Origin: Melanocharis versteri
Lineage: Eukaryota; Chordata; Aves; Passeriformes; Melanocharitidae
Reading direction: 5' to 3'
NCBI GenBank assembly: GCA_013397845.1
Contig: VZTG01007876.1
Span: 57,221-121,220, forward strand
DNA: 64,000 bases
The stretch's first letter is position 1. Each line of letters starts with the position of its first letter. Of the stretch, positions 1 through 11,800 are shown piece after piece. Below the pieces are notes generated by a model. That model saw nothing but the letters and a program-made list of their open reading frames with translations, ran no database searches and was not told the DNA's origin. Made by a program: the position numbers and the translations under genes.

Positions 1-101
1 CCATCCCACCCATCCATCCATCCCATCCATCCATCCCATCCATCCATCCATCCATCCCATCCATCCCATCCATCCAACCATCCATCCATCCACCCATCCA
101 C
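1..101. repeat. (CCAT)n microsatellite with CCCAT interruptions
   Basis: The first hundred bases are almost wholly CCAT and CCCAT words. The array is cut by the window edge, so its full length is unknown. Confidence 0.97.
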
Positions 102-1654
102 ACGTCCATGCTGCTGGCAGCAATCAGAGGGTTGAGCCTGCCCCTTTTCCCATCTCCCTGGGTGCCCCAGCCACTGTAAACCTCCAAGATGCTCCAAAAT
201 CCCCACTCTAACGTCACCCTGTGGCTCAAGGGCTGGCTTGGCCCTGGCTGCCAGCGCTGTCGTGTCCCAGCCCTGGCTGTTGTGTGGATTCCAGGTCAAA
301 CCACCCCACGGGCAGCGCCGTGCCAGGGAATCACTGTTTTCTAGGCCGTTAAGTCCTTTGCTCTTTAATTCTTTGCCTCCTGAACACCCCCAAGGTATGT
401 TATAATCACCCCAAAATGCAGCCACTAATTGCTTGGTGTCCCTGTGGGGGAGGAAGAGCAGAGTCACATTAAATCACAATAATCAAGGGCTTCTGTAGCA
501 AATGAACTCGAACCTACTCGACAGGAGGAAGCCGCGGTGCTGCCTCGCGCTCCGTGAAGGGCCGTGTTCTGCTGTAATCTTATTTGTAATCTAATCAATA
601 TGTTTACTGAAGGAGAGAATATCATCAGGTATTACTTTAAGACACTTAGAGGCTGTGACACCGCTCACAACTCAGAGGTAAACAGGTTTGTTGGCTGTGT
701 TTGCTCACAGGACGAGCGCGCTGTGCTCTAGCGGGGCTGCCGGAGGGGTTGTGTGGGGAGCAGGGGCACCCATCTGCTCGGGGTGTCAGGGACGGGCTGT
801 GCCTGAGTCCCTCCCCAGATCCCCATCCCACCACGTCCACGAGAGTGCCCAGGCCCTTTCCCAGGCTTGTGGGCAGGCAGTTCCCTCCGATCTTCCGTGG
901 CTGATGGTGAACCCTGCCCTGCGCCAAGCCCATGTGTCCTGTCCCGTGAGACTTCTTTTCAGTGTGTGAGCCTTCAGGAAAGTTTGGAGGTTTTATTAAA
1001 AACTTACCACATAACATCCATAACAAACTATTAGGCTCTAATGCACCCAGTGGAAGAGTTTCCCCCTTGCCTCAGGCAGTTAGAAGGTGCCTTTTACCCT
1101 GAAACATGAGGGTTATAGGTATAAAAGTGTATATAATGTTTCCCTTATAAAATTTTTATCCTGTCTAATGTATCCCAAAGCTCTTTAAAACCTGAAAGCA
1201 GACATTCTGGAGGTTTGGCTGCAGCTCTGGGTAAAAGGAGGGCAGCTTAGATGAAAGCAGCCCCTGCAGACCGACACTGAGGGGGGACACTGTGTCCCAA
1301 CAGGGCAGAAATATCACCCAAGACAGGCAGGATGTGACCATTCCCACGGGTCTTGGACACACGTGCCAAGCTCCTGAAGCTTCTTTAGCAGTCCAGAGCC
1401 CATGGCATCACACAGACATGCCCCCAGCTCGCCGATGAAAAAACACATCACCTGTGAGTTAAACTGACAAGGAAGATGGTAGGAAAATAAAAACAACAGG
1501 AAAAGTAAATGCTGAATGAACAGGTCAAAACATCCTTAAAATGTCATTTTCCAGGGTGGGAGGGAGGCTGTATTTGGGCGCCTGGGAACTGAGGCCATGC
1601 ACACCCTGGGCTTCATCTGCGTGTCCTGTGTCTTGCTCAGGGTGAATTTGGTTA
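102..1654. other. Intergenic, no gene seen
   Basis: Mixed-composition single-copy sequence. Open frames on both strands are short and overlap each other, with no recognisable domain and no splice-supported exon. Confidence 0.6.
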
Positions 1655-1828
1655 AACTTTGGAACAGGCTCCCCAGGGAAATGGTGGAGTCACCAACCCT
1701 GGAAATGTTCAAAAAATGAGTAAATGTGGCACTTCACAACACAGTTTAGTGGGCAAGGTGGTGTTTGGTTGGGCTTGATGATGTTGGAGGTATTTTCTAA
1801 GTTTAATGGTTCTGTGATTCTATGAATG
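1655..1828 (+). mobile_element. CR1 LINE 3'-end fragment
   Basis: Contains the diagnostic avian CR1 3' UTR order: GGAACAGGCTCCCCAGGGAA, then GTGGAGTCACCAACCCTGGA, then TTCAAAAAATGAGTAAATGT, then TTGGGCTTGATGATGTTGGA. It ends at the typical ATTCTATGAATG tail. It is truncated at the 5' side as most CR1 copies are. No reverse-transcriptase reading frame remains. Confidence 0.9.
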
Positions 1829-4800
1829 CATCTGCTGCTGCTCTGTGTGGAGCTGGCACAGGGCTCCTGAGGTGGCTTTTGGTGGGATTTTCGTTATGTT
1901 TTTCTTGGAAGTGGCATGTTTTTTTTTTTTTAATAACATAAAGAGTGATTCAAAATGGAGCCCACTCATCATAGATGACAGGGTAGTTACAAAATCCAGC
2001 GTTTCAGGAGAGAAATGCCAACACAACAGCCTGGAGGCACTTGGAAAAGCCGATGGATAAAGGGTGGGCGGCTGTGCTGGGGCTGGTGCCTGGCACCGAC
2101 CAGGGCTGGGAAGCTGCTTCCCCCTGCCAGGGAACGGGGGCAGCGGGGTGGGGGATGGAATTTCTGGCACGGGGAAGTGAGTCCAGGTGCCTTTGGCTGC
2201 ACGGGGCAGGTGTGTGGGATGCGGGCCTGGAGCAGAGGAGAAGCACGAGGGGCGGGTGGGTTTCCACCAAAGCCTTGTAGGGATGCTCCAGGGCTGATGC
2301 CCCTGCCAGGGCACCCCCTGCCAGCTGCCATCTCTCCACAAAATTAGAGTAAATGCTTTGGCAGCTCATCCCCCTGCACATTTGGCTGCTGTTGCTGCCT
2401 GAGCCGTCGGGTGCAAGCCTGGGGGTGCTGGTTCCTTAATTTAAAGGATACTGGAGGGGCAAACGCAGGAGAGGCATGTTGTTTGTTTCAGGGATGTTTT
2501 TCCAGTGGACCTGCCAGGGGCAGGTGGCTCATTCCCCCTTGCTGGCTCAGACATGCTCCACTCCCTTCAAACCGAGCCTGCCACTGGAAGGGGGCCCTGC
2601 AGCCCCGAGGAATCCGTGAGGAGCCGCTGGCATCCCACGCCAGGCAGAGCTCGGCGCTTGTCTTCCTGCTGCCTGCAAGCAGGGAGCAGTGTCCCCACGC
2701 TGGTTTCTCTGCAAACCTTCGGCTGGTGTGTGGCGACACTTCCCCACCAGAAACGCTGTCCCTGGGTGCCCTGACCACTGTCCCTCTGTCCCTGCCCATC
2801 CTCACAGCACGGATGCTCTGCTGCTCCCACACCCATGGACTGGGAGGAATCACCCCGAGTCCGGCGAGTTCTCCTGTGCAGGGAGAGGGCTTTGCTTCCA
2901 TTCTGTTATGATCAGATACACTGAGTAACGCTGAGATAAATCCTGCAGATATTACAGCCTGTGTGTGCCTGAAAAAAGATGTATGTGGATGTTAACATTG
3001 CCAGTTGTCACCATGCTATGAGGGATGTTGCGGAAATAGAAATGGAGAAAATATAATAGATACTTCAGATTTGCAGCCTTAATAGCTTTACAGCACATCT
3101 AATTATTATATATCTATCACATCAATATACTGCAGCACTCGTGGTATTTTTATTTAGCTCCATCTGGTGTATGATAACACGCTTCTGGTACCAAAACAAG
3201 CATGAATTGGAAAGGAATTTAATACATAGTTCTGCAGAGAAGTCCCTTGAAACACATCCTAAACCAAGCACGTGTCATGCAAAACCAATACTGCAGTTTG
3301 GACAGAGAAAGCACTTCTGGGTGAAAAGGAGGGATGTGAGCAATTAAAAGTACACCCAGGCAGACACTCTGCTCCAGGTTTCTTGCCTGTAGCCTGCAAA
3401 TCCAATGTCAATACCGTGTTTGCCCATCTCCCAGCATTTGGTGTGTACTCCTGGGAACAGAGGAGTGGGATGATTCCAGGTTTTCTTTAGCTTTGAGAGA
3501 GATACAGGGGTGAAAAGGACAGGCACAGAAGCACTGGAGACTGAGAGATGAGAGGGGAAGGGGCCAGCAAAACATCCTGTGGATGTGGGGAATGGTGGGA
3601 ATAAGGAATACTGAGCCCTGCTCACTGAGGCCTCCTTTGCCAAGACATTCTGACTTCCTCAGCTCTGTGGAAATCACTTAATGGCAAAACGAACAAAATA
3701 AATTCCCTGCTTGCTTTCCCCTCTGTTCCCCAGGCGAGGGCCAGACATCGTGGCCCCATTAACTGCAGATGGAATAACACTGAGGGACACATTTTAAGAG
3801 GGAGGAAAGGGGCTTTGCGAGGGGAAAAATCCATTCCCCAGCTGTGTGGTGTGGAGGAGATGATGCAAATGCTGCCAGCATCCCTTCCCGGGGAAACCAC
3901 CTGCAAACCCCTGGGATACACCAGTGCCGAAATCCTCCTTCCTCCTGCTCTTGCAGAGCTTCACCTTCGCTCTCCCAGATGAGCCCTAGAAAATGTAATT
4001 GCATTGAACAGCTCCAGTAATGAACTCCTGGTCTGCAGAGAATCAGTTTATAGCCAGGCTGGCCAGGAGCAGGTGTTAAAAACCTGGCTCCACGTGGCCC
4101 CAGGTGCCCTCGGGGTGTGTTGGCACCACGCACTGACCCTCCAGGCTCTGGGGCTGCTGCAGTGGGAGCCCTGAGGAAACAGGGGCTGTGGCTGTGCCGT
4201 GGAGGAACCACGTGAGGCTTCCAGGGGCTGCTGGTGACACAAGGTGAAAGATGGAGGTGATACAGGCAGGTGAGTGAAGACCTCCCCACTTTGGCGTCTG
4301 TGAGTTGAAGTGGAATTTTCCGAGGAAATCTCCCTCTGCCTCGCTAGCAGCACATCAGTGACTGCAAAGAGCCCAGCTTTGAGGCTGGGAAGGACAATCA
4401 CAAGCTCCTGTATAGAACTGACCTGCAGCTCCGTGCAGCTGGTCCTGCACTGGAGGCAGAGGTGTGCCTGACTAACCTGTCCCACAGCGGATGACAGCAG
4501 AGCTGTGCTATATTTACTGCTGGATTACTTTTAATCATATATTTTCCTCCAAACGAAGAATTGCCAACTCGGTACTTGGAGATCAATGTGTTTTATTTAT
4601 CATCTCCAGGCAGGCACTGTTTCCTATTAATGTTTTCCACACTTAACAGTCTAATTAAGGTCATCTGACCAGCAGAACGCTGCAGTGTGTGTTTTAAACT
4701 ACTGTACCTAATTATTTCTGTTAAACCTTGCACAGAGTAGCCTGTGTCTGACCAGCAGGGCCCTGCTGCAGGCTGGAGGCTCAGCACTGGCTCCTTCCTG

Positions 4801-7800
4801 CTCCCGGGCATGTGAGGACATTGCATGTGGTCTCTGATGCTTATTTTTTTGTTTGTTTCAAGAAATTTTTTTGGTTTGTTTTGTTTTAAGATTTGGGAGC
4901 TCAAGAAAAGCCCTGAAAACTGCTTGATGTTGAACCAGACTTCTAGCACGAGCAGCCGCAGGGCCTCTTGCTGAGGTGTGACCTCTGAGCAGTGGGAAAG
5001 TCCCACCTGAGCCCAGTCCAGACACACCTGAGCTGTGGTTCATCTCCTGCAGTTTTCTTTTATGTCATCCCTGTGCTCTCAGCACCGGTGTCATTGAGCC
5101 TGGCTCGGTGTCACTTCTGATTTCGCTGCAAATAGCCTCAAAATTCTTTGAAAGACACGGCTTCCCCTAAACAGATTGTGGGACCTGCACCTACCTCCCT
5201 GCTACCTTTAAATCAAACTTCTCTGAATATATTACACCGCAGAGCCATATGTTCAGTGCCACTTCCCTCGGCGTGTCATGTAATTCATTGGCTATAGGCT
5301 CCCCAAGATATATGGATGTTGCCAAAAATAGGGAGTGCTGGCCCATCCCTCCTTCCTCTTCAGCAAAAACGTGCTTTCAGCTGGCTGGGGCAGAGGGCGG
5401 GTGGGAGTGGGCTTGAGGTGTGACTACACGTGGGAAAATCCCCTAAAATTTGTTTTGCAGACCCCATTCTGTGAATGCTGTGAGGAGAACCCTTCAGCCT
5501 TGTCCCACCCAGGATTTTTCATGGCTTTCAGTCTGCATTTCCATGTAACACTCTGCTGGATAAAGAAACTGGAGTGTGTTGAGCAAAAGGCATCAAGAGC
5601 ATCAATAAATTTTTGCTGCCGTGGGGGGACAAAAGTGCTCCATCCACATCTGAGGAGAATGGGATCTGCTAAAGCACTGGCAGGTTTCATCTTCATCAAT
5701 ATGAACAGACTCAATGAGACCATCAGTTCCCTGTCCCCATGGTGGGTCCTGCTCTTCCCCTGGTGTCCCCATGGTGGGTCCTGCTCTTCTCCTGGTGTCC
5801 CCATCCTGGGATGGGCATACAACAGCTTGGGTTGGAAGGAGCCATAGAGATGAGGCTCTCCCGGGTTTTTTTTCCCAGCCTCCTTTATCCCACCTTGGGA
5901 ATTGCGCCTTTGGCCGGGGTTGCCAGTCCATTTGGGGATGCTCAGGGTGTGAGGAGGTGGCAGCCCCCAGGATGGCCCCAGGAGCTGCCCTGCTGCAGCG
6001 CTGGCAGGGCGCTGCCAGGCCCCACCGAGCGGGCACCGCCCCGTGCAATCACAGCTCTGCAGTGCACTTCCCCGCGAATCCCTTCCAGGACCAGCTAATA
6101 TATGCTCTGATACTGGCACTGCTCTCACTAATATTCCTGCCAGCGAATTCTCTGCTCTGCTTGAATATTCATGGGAAGCGAATGTGAGGAGAGGAACAGC
6201 CTAAATGAGGTGAGTGCGTTTAAAAATTCAGCTTCCAAATTCAGTGGCTATTTCTTGCAGCACTCACCCAAGCATTAGCTCCCATACTATTAATTTCAGT
6301 CTGTGTTTCAGACTTCTGAGCAAATTTTCTGTGTTTTTCCCTCACTGGGTCTGCAAACTCTTCCCTCCCTTGAGATCAGTAGCTTTGTGTAAAAACAGCA
6401 ACTCTCCTTGATGAACTTTGCAGTCAAAGGATTTGCTTTCCCTGACTTTTATTTAAATTATTCTGCCTTCACCTCCCCGTGCACGGTTCAGAGCCTGTGG
6501 TGGCTCTGTGCTGGGATTGAAATGATTCTTGCCTAGGCAAACTCTCATTTGGACTTGTCAAAGGAGTTCGGTGTGTTTGTAATTAAGTGCCTCTCACACC
6601 TCCTTTAACCTCGCTTACAAGGAGTCGAAGCGTTAGAAAAGCTTGCAAGAGGCAGGAAAGGCTCATTTGCACCTTGAAATGCCAATGTTTTGGGAGATCA
6701 ATGCTGTCTATATGGAACAAAACTATAAGCAACTTTCAAGTGCTTTTTTTAATGTAGTGTCTCCTTTGCATATTGGATTCATGTCTGATTATCTGGTGAG
6801 TAAGGTGCGAGATAATGGGAAAGCAGCCTCTAAAGCATTAACTCCTCCACACGTGCCGTGGCTCCAGCGCAGCTCGGCTCTGCTTTCTTGTGCTTCCTCT
6901 CTCCTAAATATAATCACCGGATGACGGGAAAGAAACACTACTGTTACAAAGCCGAGCGTAGGAAGTTCAGACTGTATCAGAATTAGGGTAATTAGTGTTT
7001 GCATTAGGCTGCCTCTCAGCCATACAAGCGGTTCCATGGCAGGGAGGCAGGAAGGGATGCTCTCCTCTTTCTCCCAGGAGGTGACACCGGGGCAGGTGAC
7101 CACCTGGCCTTGTCCTGGTGCTCCGGCTCCGCGGTGGCCTGAACCATCCCACATCCCCATGTCCCCACTGAGCTGGAATGGAGCAATCCCAGGCTTTGCC
7201 CAGCTGCCGCTGTGCTCACAGCACTGCCGGGGTCGGCAGAACCAGGCACCTTGGTAATCGTCCGTGGGCCACTCGTGAAAAGCTGTGAAATTTCCAATTA
7301 GCCTGGAAAAAAATGTAGATAAGCGTGTAATTCTCAGCCCAAATTAAATCAAGCGTCCAAGCACGCTCTTCCCTCACTGCTGTGCTTCATTTGCCACCAC
7401 CATCTCCCCTCTGCATCCTTTAGCACAGCACATTTTTCTTTTTAATTGGTGGCAGACTTTATCCTTGGAGTTTAAACTTTGCTAGCGGATGGAAGGAAGG
7501 GGCTGTCTTCTTTATTTGATTTAAAGAAAGGCTTTGCTGCTGTGAGGACCTAATGCACAGGCTTTTTGGGGGTTTCATGTGCACTCCCATGGCTGTGTCA
7601 GATTGGCTTTGGTCTGATGCAGCAGAGGAGAGCAGGAAGCTGAGTTTGAGATGCAGGGAGGGAACCTGGCTCGTTTGGGAAGCTCTGCCGTGGGGTTTAC
7701 GTTAGAAACATGTTGACACTGCTGAACGTGGAAAACCAAGGGAATACTAATGGTCCATTTATTAAATATCTCAAAGTCCATTTAGGATCCCATAGAGACC

Positions 7801-8654
7801 CCGAGTAAATTAGAGCTCAGGAGGCAAACTGGTGCTGTTGAATATGCAGCGGTGAATTTGTGTGTCCAGCCTGCTCTGGTGAGGGACATCCTCCATGGAC
7901 AGGTGCCACCAGGAGGGGCAGATCCCAGCGCCACCAACAGCTCCCAGACAAAGCCCAGGAGATGCTGGGCATGACACAAATCGGAAAATCTGCTACAAAA
8001 ATAAAGAAATGATGCATCAGGCCATGGCTTGCTCCACTGGAGCAGTGTTTTGGGTGCTTGGAGGTGTCATGTACAGAGGTAGACACTGAAATTGTCCTCC
8101 GTCAGCACAGCGTCATCCTGTCCTTCCCACCTGGAGTGTCCTTTCCCAAGGCTTTCTGATGCTTCCACCTTTCAACATTTAGCAAACAAAATTCAACACA
8201 GACCCTTTTTCGTTTGCTTATTTCCCCACATAAAACTGTGAAGAATGTCCAGATCACAGGGACGGCCAGGGAGCCTGTTCCACCCCAGCTCAGTTGCTTT
8301 CCCACTTGCTTTTCCAAAGAAATACCGATCAATTATTTTTCTGTCTATGCAGCAATGGCTCCTAATTGCTGCCTCCATTGTGTGCCTTCTGGTTCGGAGC
8401 ATGTTTAATGGGAGATTTGTGCTCATCTTGAAAGGATGCCGGCTTTAATGATCAGGGAGAGCGTCAGTGAGCTGGAAGTTCAAACAGCAGTGCCCTTATT
8501 TCTGATTTCCAGTGTGAACTCCCATCTGCAGCTCCTGCGATTTAACACTGAGGGGAACCCAGGGCTGGGCAGAGAGGTTTCGGGGTGGGTGGTGGTTCAG
8601 TTGTACCAGGGCAGGTGGGAGAGTCAGGCAGATGTGGAAATCACGGACTCAGAC
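1829..8654. other. Intergenic, no gene seen
   Basis: GC-rich patches (2,040-2,900; 5,700-6,070) alternate with AT-rich ones (2,930-3,250; 5,140-5,330; 6,600-6,960). No exon with recognisable protein similarity was found on either strand. Open frames such as 5,424-6,128 (minus) are of low complexity and cross a local tandem duplication. Confidence 0.55.
5734..5810. repeat. 32-bp tandem duplication
   Basis: Two near-identical 32-base units start at 5,734 and 5,766 (TCCCCATGGTGGGTCCTGCT and onward), differing by one base, followed by a partial third copy at 5,798. Confidence 0.9.
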
Positions 8655-8735
8655 AATTATTATGGTTGGAGAAGACCCTCAAGCCCAACCTTTGAATGGA
8701 CAGCACCATGCCCACTAAACCATATCATGAGGTGA
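8655..8735 (-). mobile_element. CR1 fragment, reverse orientation
   Basis: Matches the reversed CR1 3' region: TTATGGTTGGAGAAGACC, then CAAGCCCAACCTTTGAATGG, then CCCACTAAACCATATCATGA. It is directly followed by an opposed CR1 fragment. Confidence 0.75.
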
Positions 8736-8759
8736 GTGCTGATGTCTACAGCAAGGACT

Positions 8760-8818
8760 GGCCAGGAGCTGGACTCGATCCCTGTGGGTCCCGTCCAACT
8801 CAGGATATTCTGTGATTC
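8760..8818 (+). mobile_element. CR1 3'-end fragment, forward orientation
   Basis: AGGAGCTGGACTCGATCCCT, then GTGGGTCCCGTCCAACTCAG, then GATATTCTGTGATTCC is a standard CR1 3' terminus. The two fragments face each other tail-out, so this is either two insertions or one insertion into another. Confidence 0.8.
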
Positions 8819-11800
8819 CCTGAGCCCTCCACTCCACCACAAGCACAAGACATCAGCAGCTCCTCCACCTGCTGCAGAGGTTTGGTTTTGCTTCAGCATT
8901 TATGTAACAGCAGGAGAAACCCAAATCCTGTGAGAGTGTGTCCTGTGCCCAAAATTTGTTTTGAACCAGGTGGGAGCAAGGTCACCGTGTCCCAAGGTGG
9001 TCTTTGGCAGTGAGAACAAGTTTCCTGTTGGGAGGGATGGACATGGGCCATGGCTGGGAGATGATTCTGACGGGTGCCCCCTCGGGCTCCACAGGCAATG
9101 CAGAGCAGATGAAGTGGGATCAGCCAGGCACTCTGGATGGAGGCATGGCTCCTCAGCTCAGGGCTGAGCTTTCTGCTGCAGAGAGCTGGAGGAGAACTCA
9201 CCTTTATGACCCACTGCTTCCTCCAGCTGTGGGCATCATTTGGTGGGGTGGATTTGGACATGGAGCTTTGACTGGTGGTGGTGGGACAGGGAGAGGCTGG
9301 GGAGGGCTGGAGGAAGGGACTGGTGCTCTTATCCATGTGCCAAAGGGACACTCCTGCAGCCTCACACCCTGATTTTCTTGTGTAACTCCGGGGAAATGGG
9401 AATGATTGTCTGTGATTAGATGGGCTGTGGGGAGAGCTTTGATCCTGTCAGCAGAGATGGGAGAATGATGGAAAGAGAAATGAGTGCAAAGAAAGGAGAG
9501 GGGAGGAGGGAAACACCATCAAGACGGTCCTGACAGACGGGGAGGAGGTGAGAGATGTGGCAAGAGATGTTTCCCAACGCTGCTCAAATAGGCAGGGGGA
9601 GGACAGGAGCTCAGGCTCCTTCTTGGGGAGAGCTCTCTCTTAAACCTGAGCTGTGATTTCCATTGGTACCGTCAGATCAGCCCCGAAACCTTGGCAGGAA
9701 GGGCAGTTTGACATCAATTACTGCAGTCCTGTCTCTCCCTGGTCTGGCAGCAGCCCGGGGAGTGCACTTTGGAGACAGATGTGTTTGACTCACAGACGTG
9801 ATGTGGAGCAGAGTATCAGGCAGTGCATTGAGTTCAGTGCTGCTCTGGCTGTTTTAGTGGGAACCAAGACCCTGAACGAGCTAAATGCAATGTTCTCAGG
9901 GAGTGATGCACTGCCCAAATCTCTGTTTGTGGGGCAGAGATCCACACAACCGCAGAGAGATCTGGAAGCCTGGCAGCACTCAGGGTGTGGGGGCAGAACA
10001 AGCAGAGGCTGGCAGTGGGCAGGCTCCATCTCAGAGCCACTCGCCTTGTGCTCTATCAAATCATCCCAAAATGCAGCGTCAAGTAGCTCTAGGTGTGCAA
10101 TTCCCCCAGGAACTGAAGGATAAACAAACCCAGTGCAAGGCAGTATCAGCCCTCCCTCCTGACCTTCCTCTCTTTGCTGGGAAGTGCTGTGTGTGGGGTC
10201 TCACCTGCACCTTCCTGCAGCACGAAGCCCGGGCTTATCCTGCAGCTGCCACCATCCCACCTCCCTCTCGGCCTCCCCATCCACAGCGGATCCCAGAGGA
10301 TGAAGCAAACCTTGTCTGGATCAGATCTTTATGTAAACACAGCCCTGACACCCCCACACTTTAATGCAGCGCTTCCTGCTCTCCGTTGGAGGTTCTGTAG
10401 TGGAGGCTTCTAAAAAAAGGAGAATTTCTGGCATTATTTACAGTTAAAGAGATTGGGTTTGACACATTTATGGCTGAGACAGTAAATATGACTTATGGCG
10501 AATCAATTCACTGCATTTGGCTGTGACATTGGTGCTGCCAGGATTTGATTGGGGATTGACGGGGTTGTTTGCCCAAGGGCTGGGAGATGCCATCGGCTGT
10601 CCAAGGTCCAGGCTGGAAAATCGTGGTTCTTGCAGCATGCTGAGAGCTCAGCCCGTCCTGGCCCACCCTGCCGTGCCTTTCCTGCTCTTCCCACACCCCG
10701 GGAATCACCGCCGGGGGCTGTGCCGAGGCTGATGCCATCCCTCTGTGCTGAGCTGGCATTTTCACAGCTTCGCCAAACTTTCGGGTTTGTTTTCCATCCC
10801 TCCCCCTTTTCCTTGGAGTCCATTTGGATGTCTGAAAACAGAGATGTTGAAAACAGAATTTACGCTACGAGGAGAAGAGGTAGAGACAAGGGGGGCTGTG
10901 TATGGGGGGGGGGAGCTCGGAAGGCAGCTTTTTTCTTTTTTTAAAACTTTTTTGCTGATGGCAAGTGGTAAGCATGTTTTATTTATGTATTCCGAGATCC
11001 ACCAACGCTATGTTTTCCTCCTGACTGATGCCTTGGCTGCAATGACAGCTTACACCGAGCCGGCTGTGCACGAGCCTTATTTACCCTCCACAGACACCTC
11101 CCCGAGACTGACAGTGAATTATTCCACACCCCGAACAGCTCCTCAGTTAATGCAATGAAAATCTGGCTCCTTTGTTAAAAAGTTTTTGGTGGTTTTTTTT
11201 CCCCAGATGTGCGGGTTATTTTTTCAATGAAAAGGGGCTGGAGGCTTTTTGGAGATGGTGAAAATGAGGCATCTTACAAGATTTTAGTGAGATCTACCTT
11301 CCACCTGCCTTGCTGTTCCCTGACTACAGTGGGGTGGTGCTGGTTAGGTGGGAGCTGAAGGATGGGGATTCCTTTCTCCCTCCTCTTGCTGCTGGAGGAG
11401 CGATGGGTTTTGCCTGTGAGAGCTACGATGTGCATTCCCAGCGCCTGCTCTCCTTTCCCATGGCATTTGTGAAAACTCATTCGTCTGCTTGTCTCCAAAA
11501 CACTTCTCGGGGTGGCCAAAACCAGGTCTGAGCAATGATCAAGGTATAAAATCGGGGGAGAAATTAGAGGGTGCTCGCTGCAAGCTGCCAGGCTCTGTGG
11601 GAGATGCTCATTCCGTGTGTCCACGAGCACACGTGTGTGTTCAGGAGAAACTTTTACCACCAAGAAAGTTCCTGCCGAGGTTGTTTTGCTGGTTCCAGGC
11701 AGCTCTTCCTGACAGAGCACGGCTTCAATCCCAGCTGGGGAACTACTTTGGCAAAATCATCGCTAAACGAGGATTTTAGCAGCGTGTGGTATGGAAGGCA

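Noticed and set aside
5424..6128. 234-codon minus-strand open frame
   Set aside because: It crosses a 32-bp tandem duplication and has low-complexity composition; no domain or splice support.
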